DNA of 64,000 bases, taken from contig CAVSUB010000013.1 in NCBI GenBank assembly GCA_963730995.1, forward strand, positions 496,001 through 560,000, read 5' to 3'. Numbering within the stretch: position 1 is the stretch's first letter; every line of letters starts with the position of its first letter. A model generated the notes under the pieces. It saw only the letters and a list, made by a program, of their open reading frames with translations. It did not search any database and was not told the origin of the DNA. This stretch comes from CAVSUB01 sp963730995 (GTDB lineage: Bacteria; Acidobacteriota; Vicinamibacteria; Vicinamibacterales; 2-12-FULL-66-21). This document shows, piece by piece, positions 16,456 to 26,600 of the stretch. The position numbers and the translations under genes are program-made.

Positions 16456-18700
16456 ATGCGGACGTCGTTCATTGAAGCCGCGCGAGCCGGCGCTTACCTT
16501 GCGATCCCTCTCGTCCTGACCCTCGTTGTCGTCCTGTCAGCCGCGAGTCCCGTGTTCTGGAGCGTCGCGACCCAGGCGGAGTTCCTCAAGGGCGACGTCG
16601 AGGATCTCTCCATCGACAGCGACGGCCGCGTCTTCCTCGGACCTTCACCAGCTCTCGTAGCGGAGACCGCCGCGCCCTTCCTGTGGACGGTTCTGGCGTT
16701 GCCCGACGGCACTCTGTTCGCGGGATCCGGGAACGAAGGCAAGGTCCTGCGTGTTGGCCGTGACGGCAAGATGTCGACGTTTTTCGACGCCGCGGAGCTC
16801 GAAGTCCACGCCATTGCGGCGGCGCCCGGTGGAGGTCTCTACGTCGCAACGTCACCGGACGGAAAGATCTACGAGGTCGCGCCTGACGGCACGTCGAAAA
16901 CCTTCTTCGATCCGGACGACAAGTACATCTGGGCCCTGGCGGTCGACCGCACGGGCAACGTCTTCGCCGCCACGGGCGACAAAGGCGTGATCTACAAGAT
17001 CACGCCTGCCGGCGCGGGGAGTCCTTTCTACAAGACGAACACGACGAACGTCGTGTCCCTGGCGGTTGCACCGTCCGGCGATCTCATCGCCGGCACGGAA
17101 TCGCCCGGTCGGGTTTTCAGGCTCGATGCTTCCGGGCAAAGCGTTCGTGCTGCTCGATTCTCCCTTCCGCGAGATTCACGCGGTACGCGTCGCCTCCGAC
17201 GGGACCATCTATGCCGCCGCGATGAACGGCGCCGGGGGGGATCGTCCCGCAGACCGTCTGAAAGCTCCCGAGTCCGACAGGGCACCCGTGCCGACTGTGT
17301 CAACGGAGATCACGACCGTCGGCGTGGTCGACAACGCGCCCTCATCCGCCGGCGGGCCCTTGACGACGCGTCCGCGACACGGCGGCCGGGGGACGATCTA
17401 TCGCATCCGCACCAACGGGTTCGCCGATCCGCTCTGGGAGACAGGCGACGATGCGCCGTACGACCTCCTCATCGAGCCAGGAGGAAGCCTGCTCGTTGGT
17501 ACAGGCACCGACGGCAAGATCTTCCGCATCACCGGCGATCCGGCACGGGCGACGCTCGTCACCAGAGCCGCCGCCCGGCAGGTCACCGCGCTCCTGCGCG
17601 AATCTTCGGGACGCATCGTTGGCGCCACCAGCAACCCCGGAAAGCTCGTCGCCCTCGGCGCCGATGTCGCCAAGCGCGGAACTTACGAGTCGGACGTTCG
17701 CGATGCCGGTACGACGGCAAGCTGGGGTGTCATTCGATGGCACGCGGCCGGGAAGCCTGGCCAGGTCCAGATCTCCACGCGGAGCGGCAACACCGCCACG
17801 CCGGACGAAACGTGGAGCGAGTGGTCCGGGGTCTACACAAATCCGGAAGGCGAGCCGATGAAGAGCCCGACCGCGCGCTATCTCCAGTGGCGTGCGGTCC
17901 TCACGGGCGACGGGACCGGTTCACCTTCCCTTACGTCCGTGACCGCGGCGTACCTTCCGCGGAACCTGCGGCCGGATGTCATTTCGATCACCGTCCATCC
18001 GTCGGGAACGGTCTTCCAGCGTCCGTTTTCAACCGGCGAACTGGAAATTGCCGGCTACGAGGACAACACGTCCGACAACCGCCCGCTCACTCAGTCTCCC
18101 CCTCCCGTCTCCGAATCCGCTCCATCGTCGCCCACCCCGGCACTCGGGAGGCGTATCTACCAGAAGGGGCTGCAGACGATCGTCTGGAAGGCTGATGACG
18201 GCAACGACGACCGTCTGCAGTACGACGTTCTGTACCGGCGCGAAGGTGAGACGGCGTGGAAGGTGCTGAAACGCGGGCTCTGGGATCCGATCGTCGTGTG
18301 GGACACCACCTCCGTCCCGGACGGCACGTACGTCGTGAAAGTCGTCGCGTCCGACGCTCCAGCGAACGCGCCAGACGCCGCGCTCGTGGGCGAGATGGAG
18401 AGCTTGCCGTTCGACATCGACAATTCGCCGCCGGTCATCGAACTGCAGCCGGTGGTTCACTCGGGTAACCGGATATCGGTTCCGTTCGTCGTCCGTGATT
18501 CGCAATCAGCGGTGCAGCGGGTCGAGTACTCGCTGGATGCGAGCCGTTGGCGCGTGATTTACCCGAAAGACGGCATTCCCGATTCGCCTCGTGAAGAGTT
18601 CGATCTGCTGGTTGATGAGCGGGAGCCGGGAAAGAGCGTCATCATTCGCGCGACGGATGCCATGAACAACGTCGCGACGGCAGTGGCTCAGATCCGGTAG
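16456..18700 (+). CDS. Secreted beta-propeller protein with C-terminal Ig-like region, one-base frameshift
   Basis: The first frame starts at ATG 16456 with a signal or anchor segment (LAIPLVLTLVVVLSAAS), then NHL/SMP30-like blades with repeated D-G-x-hydrophobic-x-hydrophobic motifs (GRDGKMSTFF, APDGTSKTFF, SPDGKIYEV). At about 17134 the homology moves to the next frame (KAFVLLDSPFREIHAVRV...) and continues to 18700. Deleting one G in TCCGGGCAAA joins both into about 748 codons. The second half has further blades, a linker rich in Pro and Ser, and a C-terminal beta-sandwich with VVRDSQSAVQRVEYSLD. Ligand unknown. It follows the S55 peptidase by 40 bp in the same direction. Confidence 0.6.
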
Positions 18701-18760
18701 CGGCGGAGGTCGAGGGGAGACGGCGTACGGGACGCCGCTTTCAACAGAAGGCCGACTGTC

Positions 18761-19510
18761 TCAACTGCTCATCTTGCCCTTGACCGTCGTGTGCGTGAGG
18801 AGCCACACGAGGCTTACGGCCACTGGTCCGCCGCCGCCCTGCGCGGGCTGTAGTTTGGCCCTCGAGATGGCATCCACTACATCGTCGATATCGCGACCGT
18901 CGTGGTCGTTGCTGAGCACGGACACACCCTGCACCCGACCCTCGCGCGTGATGATGACCGACAGCGGAAGCACGACCTCGTCCTTCGAGGAACGGCCCGC
19001 GAACGTGGCAGGGATGATGTCCTCTCCGGGCACCGTGCTCGGCACACTCAGGAACCGATCGAGCCGGGCGGGGTTCTGATCGGATCCGAGCGGCGCGCTC
19101 ATGACGGCGATCACGGCCGCCAGTGAGTCGCCTCGTTCGGGCGACGCGAACTGCAGCATGCTCAGAACGATTCCGCCGCACAGGAAGGTTGCCGCGGTGG
19201 ACGCGAGGGCGATCCACACGAGATGCATGTCCTCGAACATCCGATGGGCGCGCGCGCCAAAGGATTCGTGCGCCTCCGCGCGCATCCGGCTGATCACGCC
19301 GGACTGCAGCCCGGTCCAGTCGTCCGACGGCGCGGGAGCGGCCGCCGCGCGCAGCGCATCGCCGACCGACCGGAGCTCTCGCAGCTCCTTCGCGCAGGGC
19401 GGGCATTCCTGGATGTGCGTTTCGATCGCGATCATCTCGCCGACGGGCAGCTCGCGATCATGGAAGGCCGCAATCCGACGACGGACCGCCGCACAGGTCA
19501 GAAGCGTCAT
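18761..19510 (-). CDS. Anti-sigma factor with zinc-finger and TonB-like C-terminus
   Basis: A 249-residue protein starting at ATG 19510, overlapping the sigma-factor stop by four bases. The zf-HC2 anti-sigma motif is visible as His32-x3-Cys36-x2-Cys39 (HIQECPPC). A single membrane span, LVWIALASTAATFLCGGIVLSML-like, lies near residues 95-117. The periplasmic part ends in LPLSVIITREGRVQGVSVLS...VVDAISRAKLQPA, which has the look of a TonB C-terminal-like domain (V-x-x-x-G-x-V, later helix, A-x-x-x-x-F/L-x-P). It should sequester the adjacent ECF sigma factor at the membrane and respond to an envelope signal. Confidence 0.75.
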   Translation of the reverse strand: MTLLTCAAVRRRIAAFHDRELPVGEMIAIETHIQECPPCAKELRELRSVGDALRAAAAPAPSDDWTGLQSGVISRMRAEAHESFGARAHRMFEDMHLVWIALASTAATFLCGGIVLSMLQFASPERGDSLAAVIAVMSAPLGSDQNPARLDRFLSVPSTVPGEDIIPATFAGRSSKDEVVLPLSVIITREGRVQGVSVLSNDHDGRDIDDVVDAISRAKLQPAQGGGGPVAVSLVWLLTHTTVKGKMSS

Positions 19511-20137
19511 GCCTGCCTCAGCTGCGCCCGCAGGCTCTCGCGCGCCCGGGCCAGACGTGACTTGACCGTCCCGACAGCTATGCCGAGCGAGTAACCAATC
19601 TCCTCGTAGCTGAGACCATCGATTTCGCGGAGGACCAGCGCGCTCTTCTGGTCGAACGGCAGCCGGTCGAGCGCGGTACGGATGTGTTCCGCGAGTTGTT
19701 TCTGGCCGAAGAGCCGATCGGGCGACGAACCGTTGCCCGGCTCCGGCGGGATCGCCGTGATCGCGAATGTGCTCGTCGAGGGATATCTGCTGCGCACGAT
19801 GGCGACGCCGCCACCAGCGCTGCCGGTTGCGCGCCTGGTTGACCACGATCCGGAAAATCCAGGTGCGGAGCGCCGAATGGCCTCTGAAGGTGTGAATGGT
19901 GCGGAAGACCCGCAGGAAGACCTCCTGCGAGAGATCCAGCGCTTCGTTGTGATCCCCCAGCAGGTTGAACGACAGCTGGTAGACCATGCGCTGATGCTCG
20001 TTGACCAGGTCGGCGCACGCATCTTCGTCGTGCGCGGCGCAGCGCTGAACCAGCAGCGCCTCTCGGCCGCCGACCTCCGTCCAGGTGATGGCTCGAACAG
20101 GCTTCACGGAGAGACCTTCCGCCATCTTATCACCCAC
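19507..20137 (-). CDS. ECF-type RNA polymerase sigma factor, one-base frameshift
   Basis: The first part (from ATG 20137) has sigma region 2: LVNEHQRMVYQLSFNLLGDHNEALDLSQEVFLRVF-type helices and FRGHSALRTWIFRIVVNQARNRQRWW. Region 4 is one frame over: LDRLPFDQKSALVLREIDGLSYEEIGYSLGIAVGTVKSRLARARESL, ending at 19507. One extra base near 19741-19750 (GCCGGAG in the minus strand) restores about 210 codons. Without correction, reading runs straight through into the anti-sigma gene as a false fusion. It is paired with the anti-sigma gene by a four-base overlap. Confidence 0.75.
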
Positions 20138-20223
20138 CAGCAGTGACTCATGCTGCTGCCCTTGAAGCAGTTAGAACCCGGCCGGGACGAAATGTTCCCC
20201 TCGCACGGGCCACGCGCCCGAAC

Positions 20224-20348
20224 TCTAGAGCACCCAAGAACCTGGAACCAAGACCCCTGGAACTAAGAACCGTAGAACCCCTAGAACCTAGAGAACCCTT
20301 AGAACCTTAGAACCCTTAGAACCTTAGAACCCTAGAACCGTAGAACCA
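20224..20348. repeat. Degenerate short tandem repeat, unit about 8-9 bp (TAGAACC)
   Basis: About 125 bases made of TAGAACC/TTAGAACC/CTAGAACC words, more regular from 20273 onward. The reverse strand reads GGTTCTAAG repeated. It lies in the divergent gap between the ECF sigma gene and the TPR gene. No coding potential is seen. Confidence 0.8.
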
Positions 20349-20374
20349 ACCCGCTTCTGGTACCATGATTCCCC

Positions 20375-21757
20375 GTGAAACGGCTCCTGCTGGTCCTGCT
20401 CCTTCTGGCCGGCAGCCTGGCGGCTGCGTACGGGTTCTTCGAGACCCGTCGCGAGCGTAACTATCGTCGCCTCATCGATAAGGGCGAGGTGGCGCTGGCC
20501 GCCGGCAACACCTCCGCCGCCATCGAGGCCTTCAGCGGCGCCGTGGCCCTGAAGTCGGACTCGATGCTCGGATACCTCCGGCGCGGCGAGGCCTACCGCC
20601 GCCGAAGAGAGCTGGACGACGCCCTTCGAGACCTCCTGCAGGCCTCCGAGCTGGACCCCACTGCACCGCGTCCGCTCGAGCTCCTTGGCGACGTCAACGC
20701 TTCGCTCCTCCGATACGATCGCGCGGCCGCGCGCTACCAGGCCTACCTCGCGATCGACGACCAGTCGCCGCGCGTGCTCTACAAGCTGGGTCTCGTGCGC
20801 TACCGGGCCGGCCAGCCCGCTGAGGGGATTGCCGTGCTTCGAAAGGCGCTCACGCTCAACCCGCGTTTTGCCGAAGCGGAATACGTCCTCGGCCTTTGCC
20901 TCCGGGACGTCCACCGGAATGTCGAGGCGCTCGGTGCCCTGACCCGCGCAGTCGACTTGACTCCGGCGCTCCTGCCCGCTCGCGAGGAGCTCGCCGAGCT
21001 CTATGGACGGTTGGGCCGCGTCGACGAGCATCTCACTCAACTCGAAGCCCTGGCGGCACTCGATCCGGGGCCGTCGAGAAGCATCGCACTCGGGCTCGCG
21101 TATTCCCGAGCCGGCATGATCGATCGCGCAGTTCCGACGCTTCGGCAGGCCGCCGAACGCTACCCGGACGTCGCTTACATCGACGTTGCCCTCGGCCGGG
21201 TCTGGCTGGAGGCCGCGCAGGCCCATGGCGACCGCGGCGCGCTCGGCAAGGCGCTCGAAGCTCTGGAAGGGGCGGTCGGCAACGACGACAGCAGCGAGGC
21301 GCTCACGCTGTTCGGGCGGGCGCTGCTCCTCGCAACCGACCACGAGCTCGCCGAGCGGATGCTCCAGGACGCCACGACCCGTGAGCCCGTGGATCCGAAT
21401 GCGTTCTTCTACCTCGCCGACGCGGCGGAGCGCTGCGATCACCCCAGGATTGCGCTTCAAGCGCTCCTCGATTACCGCACTCTGACAGGCGAAGAGCGCG
21501 ACGCCCGGCGCGGCATCGCCATGGCCGAGCGCATCGGGAACCTGTCGATGCGCGCGCAGGACCCGAAGGCGGCGGTGACGTGGTACCAGCGAGCGCTCGA
21601 TGCGGGCGGTGGAACTGACCCGGTGCTGCTCGTCCGGCTTGCCGGTGCGCAGGCCGACGCCGGCGACCGCGAAGCCGCCAGGGCGACGGTCACCAGGGCG
21701 ATTGAACGTGACGCCGGCAATATCGCCGCACGCGCCCTCGCGCGACAGCTGCGGTAG
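20375..21757 (+). CDS. Membrane-anchored TPR-repeat protein
   Basis: A 460-residue protein starting at GTG 20375 with an N-terminal anchor (LLLVLLLLAGSLAAAYGFF). The rest is a chain of tetratricopeptide repeats: A-x-x-x-G-x-x-x-A-A-I-x-x-F patterns near residues 38-70, YLRRGEAYRRRRELDDALRDL, LYKLGLVRYRAGQPAEGI, AEYVLGLCLRDVHRNVEALG and others to near the C-terminus. TPR solenoids bind protein partners. None is indicated by context, as the downstream permeases are convergent. No enzymatic domain is seen. Confidence 0.75.
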   Translation: MKRLLLVLLLLAGSLAAAYGFFETRRERNYRRLIDKGEVALAAGNTSAAIEAFSGAVALKSDSMLGYLRRGEAYRRRRELDDALRDLLQASELDPTAPRPLELLGDVNASLLRYDRAAARYQAYLAIDDQSPRVLYKLGLVRYRAGQPAEGIAVLRKALTLNPRFAEAEYVLGLCLRDVHRNVEALGALTRAVDLTPALLPAREELAELYGRLGRVDEHLTQLEALAALDPGPSRSIALGLAYSRAGMIDRAVPTLRQAAERYPDVAYIDVALGRVWLEAAQAHGDRGALGKALEALEGAVGNDDSSEALTLFGRALLLATDHELAERMLQDATTREPVDPNAFFYLADAAERCDHPRIALQALLDYRTLTGEERDARRGIAMAERIGNLSMRAQDPKAAVTWYQRALDAGGGTDPVLLVRLAGAQADAGDREAARATVTRAIERDAGNIAARALARQLR

Positions 21758-21763
21758 GTAGCG

Positions 21764-22561
21764 CTACTTCACCAGCTTCGGATCTACTCGGTCCCGCAAC
21801 CCGTCTCCAAGAAAATTGAAGCCGAGCACCAGTAGCGCGATCGCGAGACCTGGAAAGATCGTCAGGTGCGGCGCATCGAACAAGTGCGCCCTCCCTGCAT
21901 CCAGCATCGTCCCCCAGCTGGGTGTCGGCGGCTGGACGCCCAGGCCAAGAAAGCTCAGAGATGCTTCGGCGATGATCGCGCCGGCCATGCCCAACGTGGC
22001 CTGGACGACGACAGCCGGAAAGGCCGTGGGCAGGACGTGGCGAAGGACAACTCGCGGCGAGCCGGCGCCGAGCGCCCGAGCGGCCTGGACGAAGTCGAGC
22101 TCTCGGGCCCGCAGAGCCTGACCGCGCACCAGGCGCGCGTATCCCACCCATCCGATCACTGAGAGCGCGAGAACGACGTTCGTAAGGCTCGGGCCGAGAA
22201 CGGCCACGAGGGCGATCGCCAGGAGAATCCCGGGGAACGCCATCAGAATGTCCACGACCCTGCTGATCACATCGTCCACCCGGCCGCCGAAGTAGCCGGC
22301 GATGGAACCGACGAGCATTCCGACGACAGAGGAGACCGAGACGACTGCGAGGCCGACCAACAGTGAGATGCGGGCACCAGCAAGGAGGCGGGCCAGGATG
22401 TCCCGCCCGAGCTCGTCGAGGCCGAATGGGTGGGACAGCGTAGGCGGCTCCAGCCGCCGCGCCAGCTCCTGTGCGGCAGGGTTGTACGGAGACAGCGCCG
22501 GTCCGACGAGGGCCGCGAGGACTGCTACGAGCACGATCACGAGGCCGACCCGGATCATCAC
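21764..22561 (-). CDS. Peptide/nickel-type ABC transporter permease (OppC/DppC family)
   Basis: A 265-residue inner-membrane permease. HPFGLDELGRDILARLLAGARISL is the DppC signature, and the EAA loop reads RARELDFVQAARALGAGSPRVVLRHVLP. The C-terminal LAIALLVLGFNFLGDGLRDRVDPKL is typical. It lies 10 bp after the OppB-type gene. No binding protein or ATPase is present within the window, so substrate is unknown. Confidence 0.88.
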   Translation of the reverse strand: MMIRVGLVIVLVAVLAALVGPALSPYNPAAQELARRLEPPTLSHPFGLDELGRDILARLLAGARISLLVGLAVVSVSSVVGMLVGSIAGYFGGRVDDVISRVVDILMAFPGILLAIALVAVLGPSLTNVVLALSVIGWVGYARLVRGQALRARELDFVQAARALGAGSPRVVLRHVLPTAFPAVVVQATLGMAGAIIAEASLSFLGLGVQPPTPSWGTMLDAGRAHLFDAPHLTIFPGLAIALLVLGFNFLGDGLRDRVDPKLVK

Positions 22562-22571
22562 CCGCGCACCA

Positions 22572-23492
22572 TCAGTCGAAACGAATGCGCGGATCGACCA
22601 GGCCGTAGGTCAGATCCGTGACGAGATTCATCAGCACGTACGTTATCGAGATGAACAGGATGCAACCCTGCACGAGCGGGTAGTCGCGAAAGCTGATCGA
22701 CTGGATCAAGAGCCGGCCGACGCCGGGCCAGGCGAAAATCGTCTCGGTAATGATCGTCCCGGTCAGTACGGCGCCGAACTGCAGGCCGACGATCGTGACG
22801 ACCGGAATGAGGCTGTTCCGGAAGGCGTGCCGGACGATCGCGCGCGTGCGAGAGAGCCCACGCGCACGGGCCGCGAGCACGTAGAGCTCGCGCAGTTCCT
22901 CGAGCACGCTCGCACGCGTCATTCGCGCCAGGATGGCGGCCAGCGCGGCGCCGAGCGTCACGGCAGGCAGCACCAGGTGCGCCAGGGTGCCTGTGCCCGA
23001 GACCGGAAGCCACCCGAGGCGTACGGCAAACAGGATCGCGAGCAGCGGTCCGAGCCAGAAGTTCGGCATCGAGATCCCGACGAGCGACAGCGTCATGGCG
23101 GCGTGGTCGACGAAAGTGCCACGAAAGACCGCGGAGACGATGCCGAGCGGGATCGCGAACACCAGCGCAACCGCCATCGCGGCGAGCGCCAGCTGCACGG
23201 TGCGGTACAGCCGCGACTTGATCTCGCGGGCAACAGGCGTTCCGTAGCGGAACGACGTGCCCAGATCCCCGCGTACCGCGCCACCCATGAAGGAGACGTA
23301 CTGCGCGAGCAGCGGCCGATCGAGGCCGAGGGTGTGCCGCAGCGCCGTCACTTCTTCAGCGGAGGCGGCTTCGCCGAGCATCGACTGCGCCGGGTCGCCC
23401 GGCACGAGATGAATGAGGGCGAAGACAAGCGTTGCCACACCGAGAAGCACCGGGACCGTGAGCACCAAGCGGCGAATGAGGTACGAGAGCAT
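22572..23492 (-). CDS. Peptide/nickel-type ABC transporter permease (OppB/DppB family)
   Basis: A 306-residue permease with the DppB N-terminus (LIRRLVLTVPVLLGVATLVFALIHLVPGDPA). The substituent region has LGLDRPLLAQYVSFMG and an EAA loop with YVLAARARGLSRTRAIVRHAFRNSLIPVVTI. FAWPGVGRLLIQSISFRDYPLVQG is near the end. Start ATG 23492. It forms a two-permease unit with the next gene. The upstream neighbour is a sigma-54 activator separated by a large GA-rich inverted repeat. Confidence 0.88.
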   Translation of the reverse strand: MLSYLIRRLVLTVPVLLGVATLVFALIHLVPGDPAQSMLGEAASAEEVTALRHTLGLDRPLLAQYVSFMGGAVRGDLGTSFRYGTPVAREIKSRLYRTVQLALAAMAVALVFAIPLGIVSAVFRGTFVDHAAMTLSLVGISMPNFWLGPLLAILFAVRLGWLPVSGTGTLAHLVLPAVTLGAALAAILARMTRASVLEELRELYVLAARARGLSRTRAIVRHAFRNSLIPVVTIVGLQFGAVLTGTIITETIFAWPGVGRLLIQSISFRDYPLVQGCILFISITYVLMNLVTDLTYGLVDPRIRFD

Positions 23493-23557
23493 GGGAGGTC
23501 AGCGGCGCCCGTGATCTTACCTCTTGCGATTTCTGGGCGTCAGCGGTCCTTCTTTCA

Positions 23558-23628
23558 CAGGGAGGTGGGGAGGAAGGGAGGATCTGCAACCACCTGATTT
23601 TGCTCCTCCTTTCCTCCCCACCTCCCTG
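23558..23628. repeat. Near-perfect 25-bp polypurine/polypyrimidine inverted repeat
   Basis: The left arm 23558-23582 (CAGGGAGGTGGGGAGGAAGG...) and right arm 23604-23628 are inverted copies with 24 of 25 positions matching, around a 21-base loop. One strand of each arm is almost all purine. It sits in the 150-bp gap between the sigma-54 activator end and the permease start. There is no T-run after the stem in either direction, so it is not a plain intrinsic terminator. Confidence 0.8.
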
Positions 23629-23642
23629 TTGAACGAAGCCAT

Positions 23643-26600
23643 TCAGCGGCCCTCGAGTCCTCCGTCGATTCCCAGCCTCCTCAACATCTTCGCCAATCCC
23701 TGACGCGAAACTCCAAGCGCTCGTGCGGCGCGCGAGCGCTGACCGCCCGCCCGGGCGAGTGCGGCGCGCACGAACCGGCGCTCGAACGCCTCCCGCGCTG
23801 CCTCGAATGACGCGGGCTCGATCGAAGCCGCCCGCGCCACTTGATGTGGCAGCGTGCCGGGCGTGATCCTGCCCCGGCGCGGACCATGGACGGCGAGGGA
23901 CGCCACGGCATTCTGGAGCTCTCGGACATTGCCCGGCCAGTCGTACCGGGTCAACGCCGCGACGGTCTCCGGCGCAAGCGTGGCTCGAGATCCGACGCGC
24001 GCGGCCGCGTCCTCCCAGAAATGCGCGACCAGCGCCGGGATGTCCGTCGCGCGCTCGCGCAGCGGCGGCACCGAAATCCGGATCACGTCGAGCCTGAAAC
24101 GCAGGTCGGCCCTGAATCGGCCGCCCTCGACTTCCTGTTCGAGCGATCGATTGGTCGCCGAGACGACGCGCGTGTCAACGCGGCGCGGCAGGTTTTCCCC
24201 GACTCGCCTCACCTCGCCGTCCTGGAGCACGCGCAGCAGCTTTGCTTGAGCGCGTCCGGACAACTCCCCTACTTCGTCCAGGAACAGGGTCCCGCTGTCG
24301 GCTTCCTCGAAGAGACCCGCCCGCTCAGCCATGGCGCCTGTGAACGCGCCGCGGGTATGACCGAAGAGCTCCGCTTCGACGAGTTCGTCCGAGATGGCCG
24401 CGCAGTTGATCGTGCAGAGGCGCCGGTTCCGCCGCGGGCCGAGCCGATGGATCGCTCGCGCCACGAGCTCTTTGCCGCTGCCGCTCTCGCCAAGAATCAG
24501 GACGGGAAACGGCGCTCGAGCGGCGTTGAGGATCGCGTGCCGAAGCTCGGCGGCTGACGGGCTGGTACCAAGCAGATCCTCCCAGCCGGTGTCCTGTTGA
24601 ATCGCCGTCGCGCGGTCAGCGAGGCCGCGCAGATTTGCCGCGGCTGCGAGTGCAGCAGCGCTGCAGACGCTCGCTCCGTGATCGAGATTGACGACCGTGC
24701 CGGCAGACCATCGGCACGCGACGGCGCCGATCGTCTCACCTCCAAACCTGATCGGCGCGCCGCATTCGCAAGGCGGTCTGGCGGATCGCACAACCCCATT
24801 GGCAGCCATGGCACGGAGCGCGATTCCCTGGTCGGCACCCCAGGGCCGGCCCGCGTGGACGACCACGCGCGCCTCGTGGGTCGCGAAGACAGCGACGCTG
24901 GAGGCGCGAAGTCGCCTGACGAGCGCATCGGCAACGCCCTCGAGGGCCGCCTGGTCGTCGGGGGCGCTTTGCGTGGTCTCGAGCAACTGCCGGAGGTCGG
25001 CGATGGTGCCGTCGAACACCGCGACCTGGGGTGAATGTTCAATGTCCGTTCGGCACGCCGCTTCGATCTGCCGCCTGAGCAGCGGCGGCAGGGGACGATG
25101 CAGCGCGGCCCTGAGGTGTGCCTTGAGCCGTTCGGGTTCCAGGGCGCAGCCAGGTTGCTGAGGCTCCCGGGCGCTCAGGTCGCCCTGTTCACGCGTAGCG
25201 GCGGCGTTCTGATGGGCGGAAAGCCACGCCGCCCGCAACCGGAGCGAAGTGAGCGGCAGATGGCTCGCAGACGCCGCCGCCAGACCCTCGATTGCCGCCT
25301 GACGCGAGCCGTGGAGGTCTCCGACCGCGGCGCGAACGAGCGTCATCGCTCGTGAAGCGACGGCGGCATCCCGCCCGGACCTCGATGTTGCCGCGCACTC
25401 GAGCGCCCGGGATGCGGCGTGGCCGGCGCGTTCCGCCGCACCGGACGCCAGGCGGATGCGCGCCGCGAGCGCCCACGCGCACGCCGGAGCAGCGTTCGAG
25501 AGTAGCGGCGCCACGACCGCGCCCGCTTCGTCGATCCGTCCGCGCCATAGCAGACATCGCCCAAGCGCGAGGGCCGCTGCCCGCTCCGTTTGGGGGTCTT
25601 CCAGCAATGCCGCAGCAGAATGTACCGATCGCAGAAGCGCTTCTGCATCAATCAGGCGGTCATCGTCGGTCCAGAGGGTCCCGATGGCGATACTTGCCTG
25701 GATCCCTTCCATGCTGTCCGGCATCAGCGTTCGTGCGTGCTCGAACCGTTTCTCCGCCTCGGCGTTTCGGCCGCGGTCTCGAAGAATCCATCCAAGCGCC
25801 AGCGCGCACCGCGCGGCATCCAGGGGGCGGACGCGTCCTTCGAGCGCCCGGATTGCGCGATCCAGCGCCCGGATTGCGGCAGCATGACGCCCGCGCGACG
25901 CCAGCCGCTCCGCCCGCGCCGCCGCACTCTGTAGGGCCGCACTGACGCGACGCTGCGCGAGCGGACGCTCTGGAGCAGCGGCTGTGGTGAAGTACTCCGG
26001 GCGCGACTCGCGGACGAGCGTCGTCGGCTTGACTTCGTGGCCAAGCGGTATCGCGCGCAGCCACTCGACCAGCGCTCCCGGATGCCCGTCCGCAGCTTGA
26101 ATTCCGCCGAGCACTTCCTCCCGGCACGGGCCCTCGTCCGGATCGCGGTAGAGCATTGCCTGCATGGTCGTGCATCCCATCCGATCAACTTGCACTGCTC
26201 CTGGCCCGGGCTCTGCGCGGCCAAACTTGATGAGGACGTGCCGCCGCGCGCTGGCGGCGCCGAGCCTGGCGATGAACGCCGCGACGGCTCGCACGGGCTG
26301 CGTTCCGCTCTCGACGAAGAGCGCGACATGTCGAGTGAGCAGCGCCTCCGCGAGCCAGGGCCGCCGCTCGAGTGCTTTCGCCGAAACGGGAACGTACCCT
26401 TCCAGCCGGGCTGCGCGCGCCGCGAGGATCCACAGCGTGCGGATCCCGCTGCCCATGGTGCCGCGGACCTCGATGCTCGCGACGCCACCAGGTGCGGCGT
26501 CGCGGAGCACGTCGGTGATCGTGTCGAGCGCGCGGCGCGGCTGCAATACGATTCCGACCGGCCGTCCGCGGGGTCCGGGTCCGTGGGCGACTTCGCGAAC

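Noticed and set aside
18761..20137. Natural sigma/anti-sigma fusion protein in one frame
   Set aside because: The middle of that frame is nonsense. True sigma region 4 is in another frame with its own stop overlapping a proper anti-sigma ATG, so the fusion is produced by a one-base insertion.
21764..23492. Complete peptide/nickel ABC importer operon
   Set aside because: Only the two permease genes are present; no binding protein or ATPase on either side.
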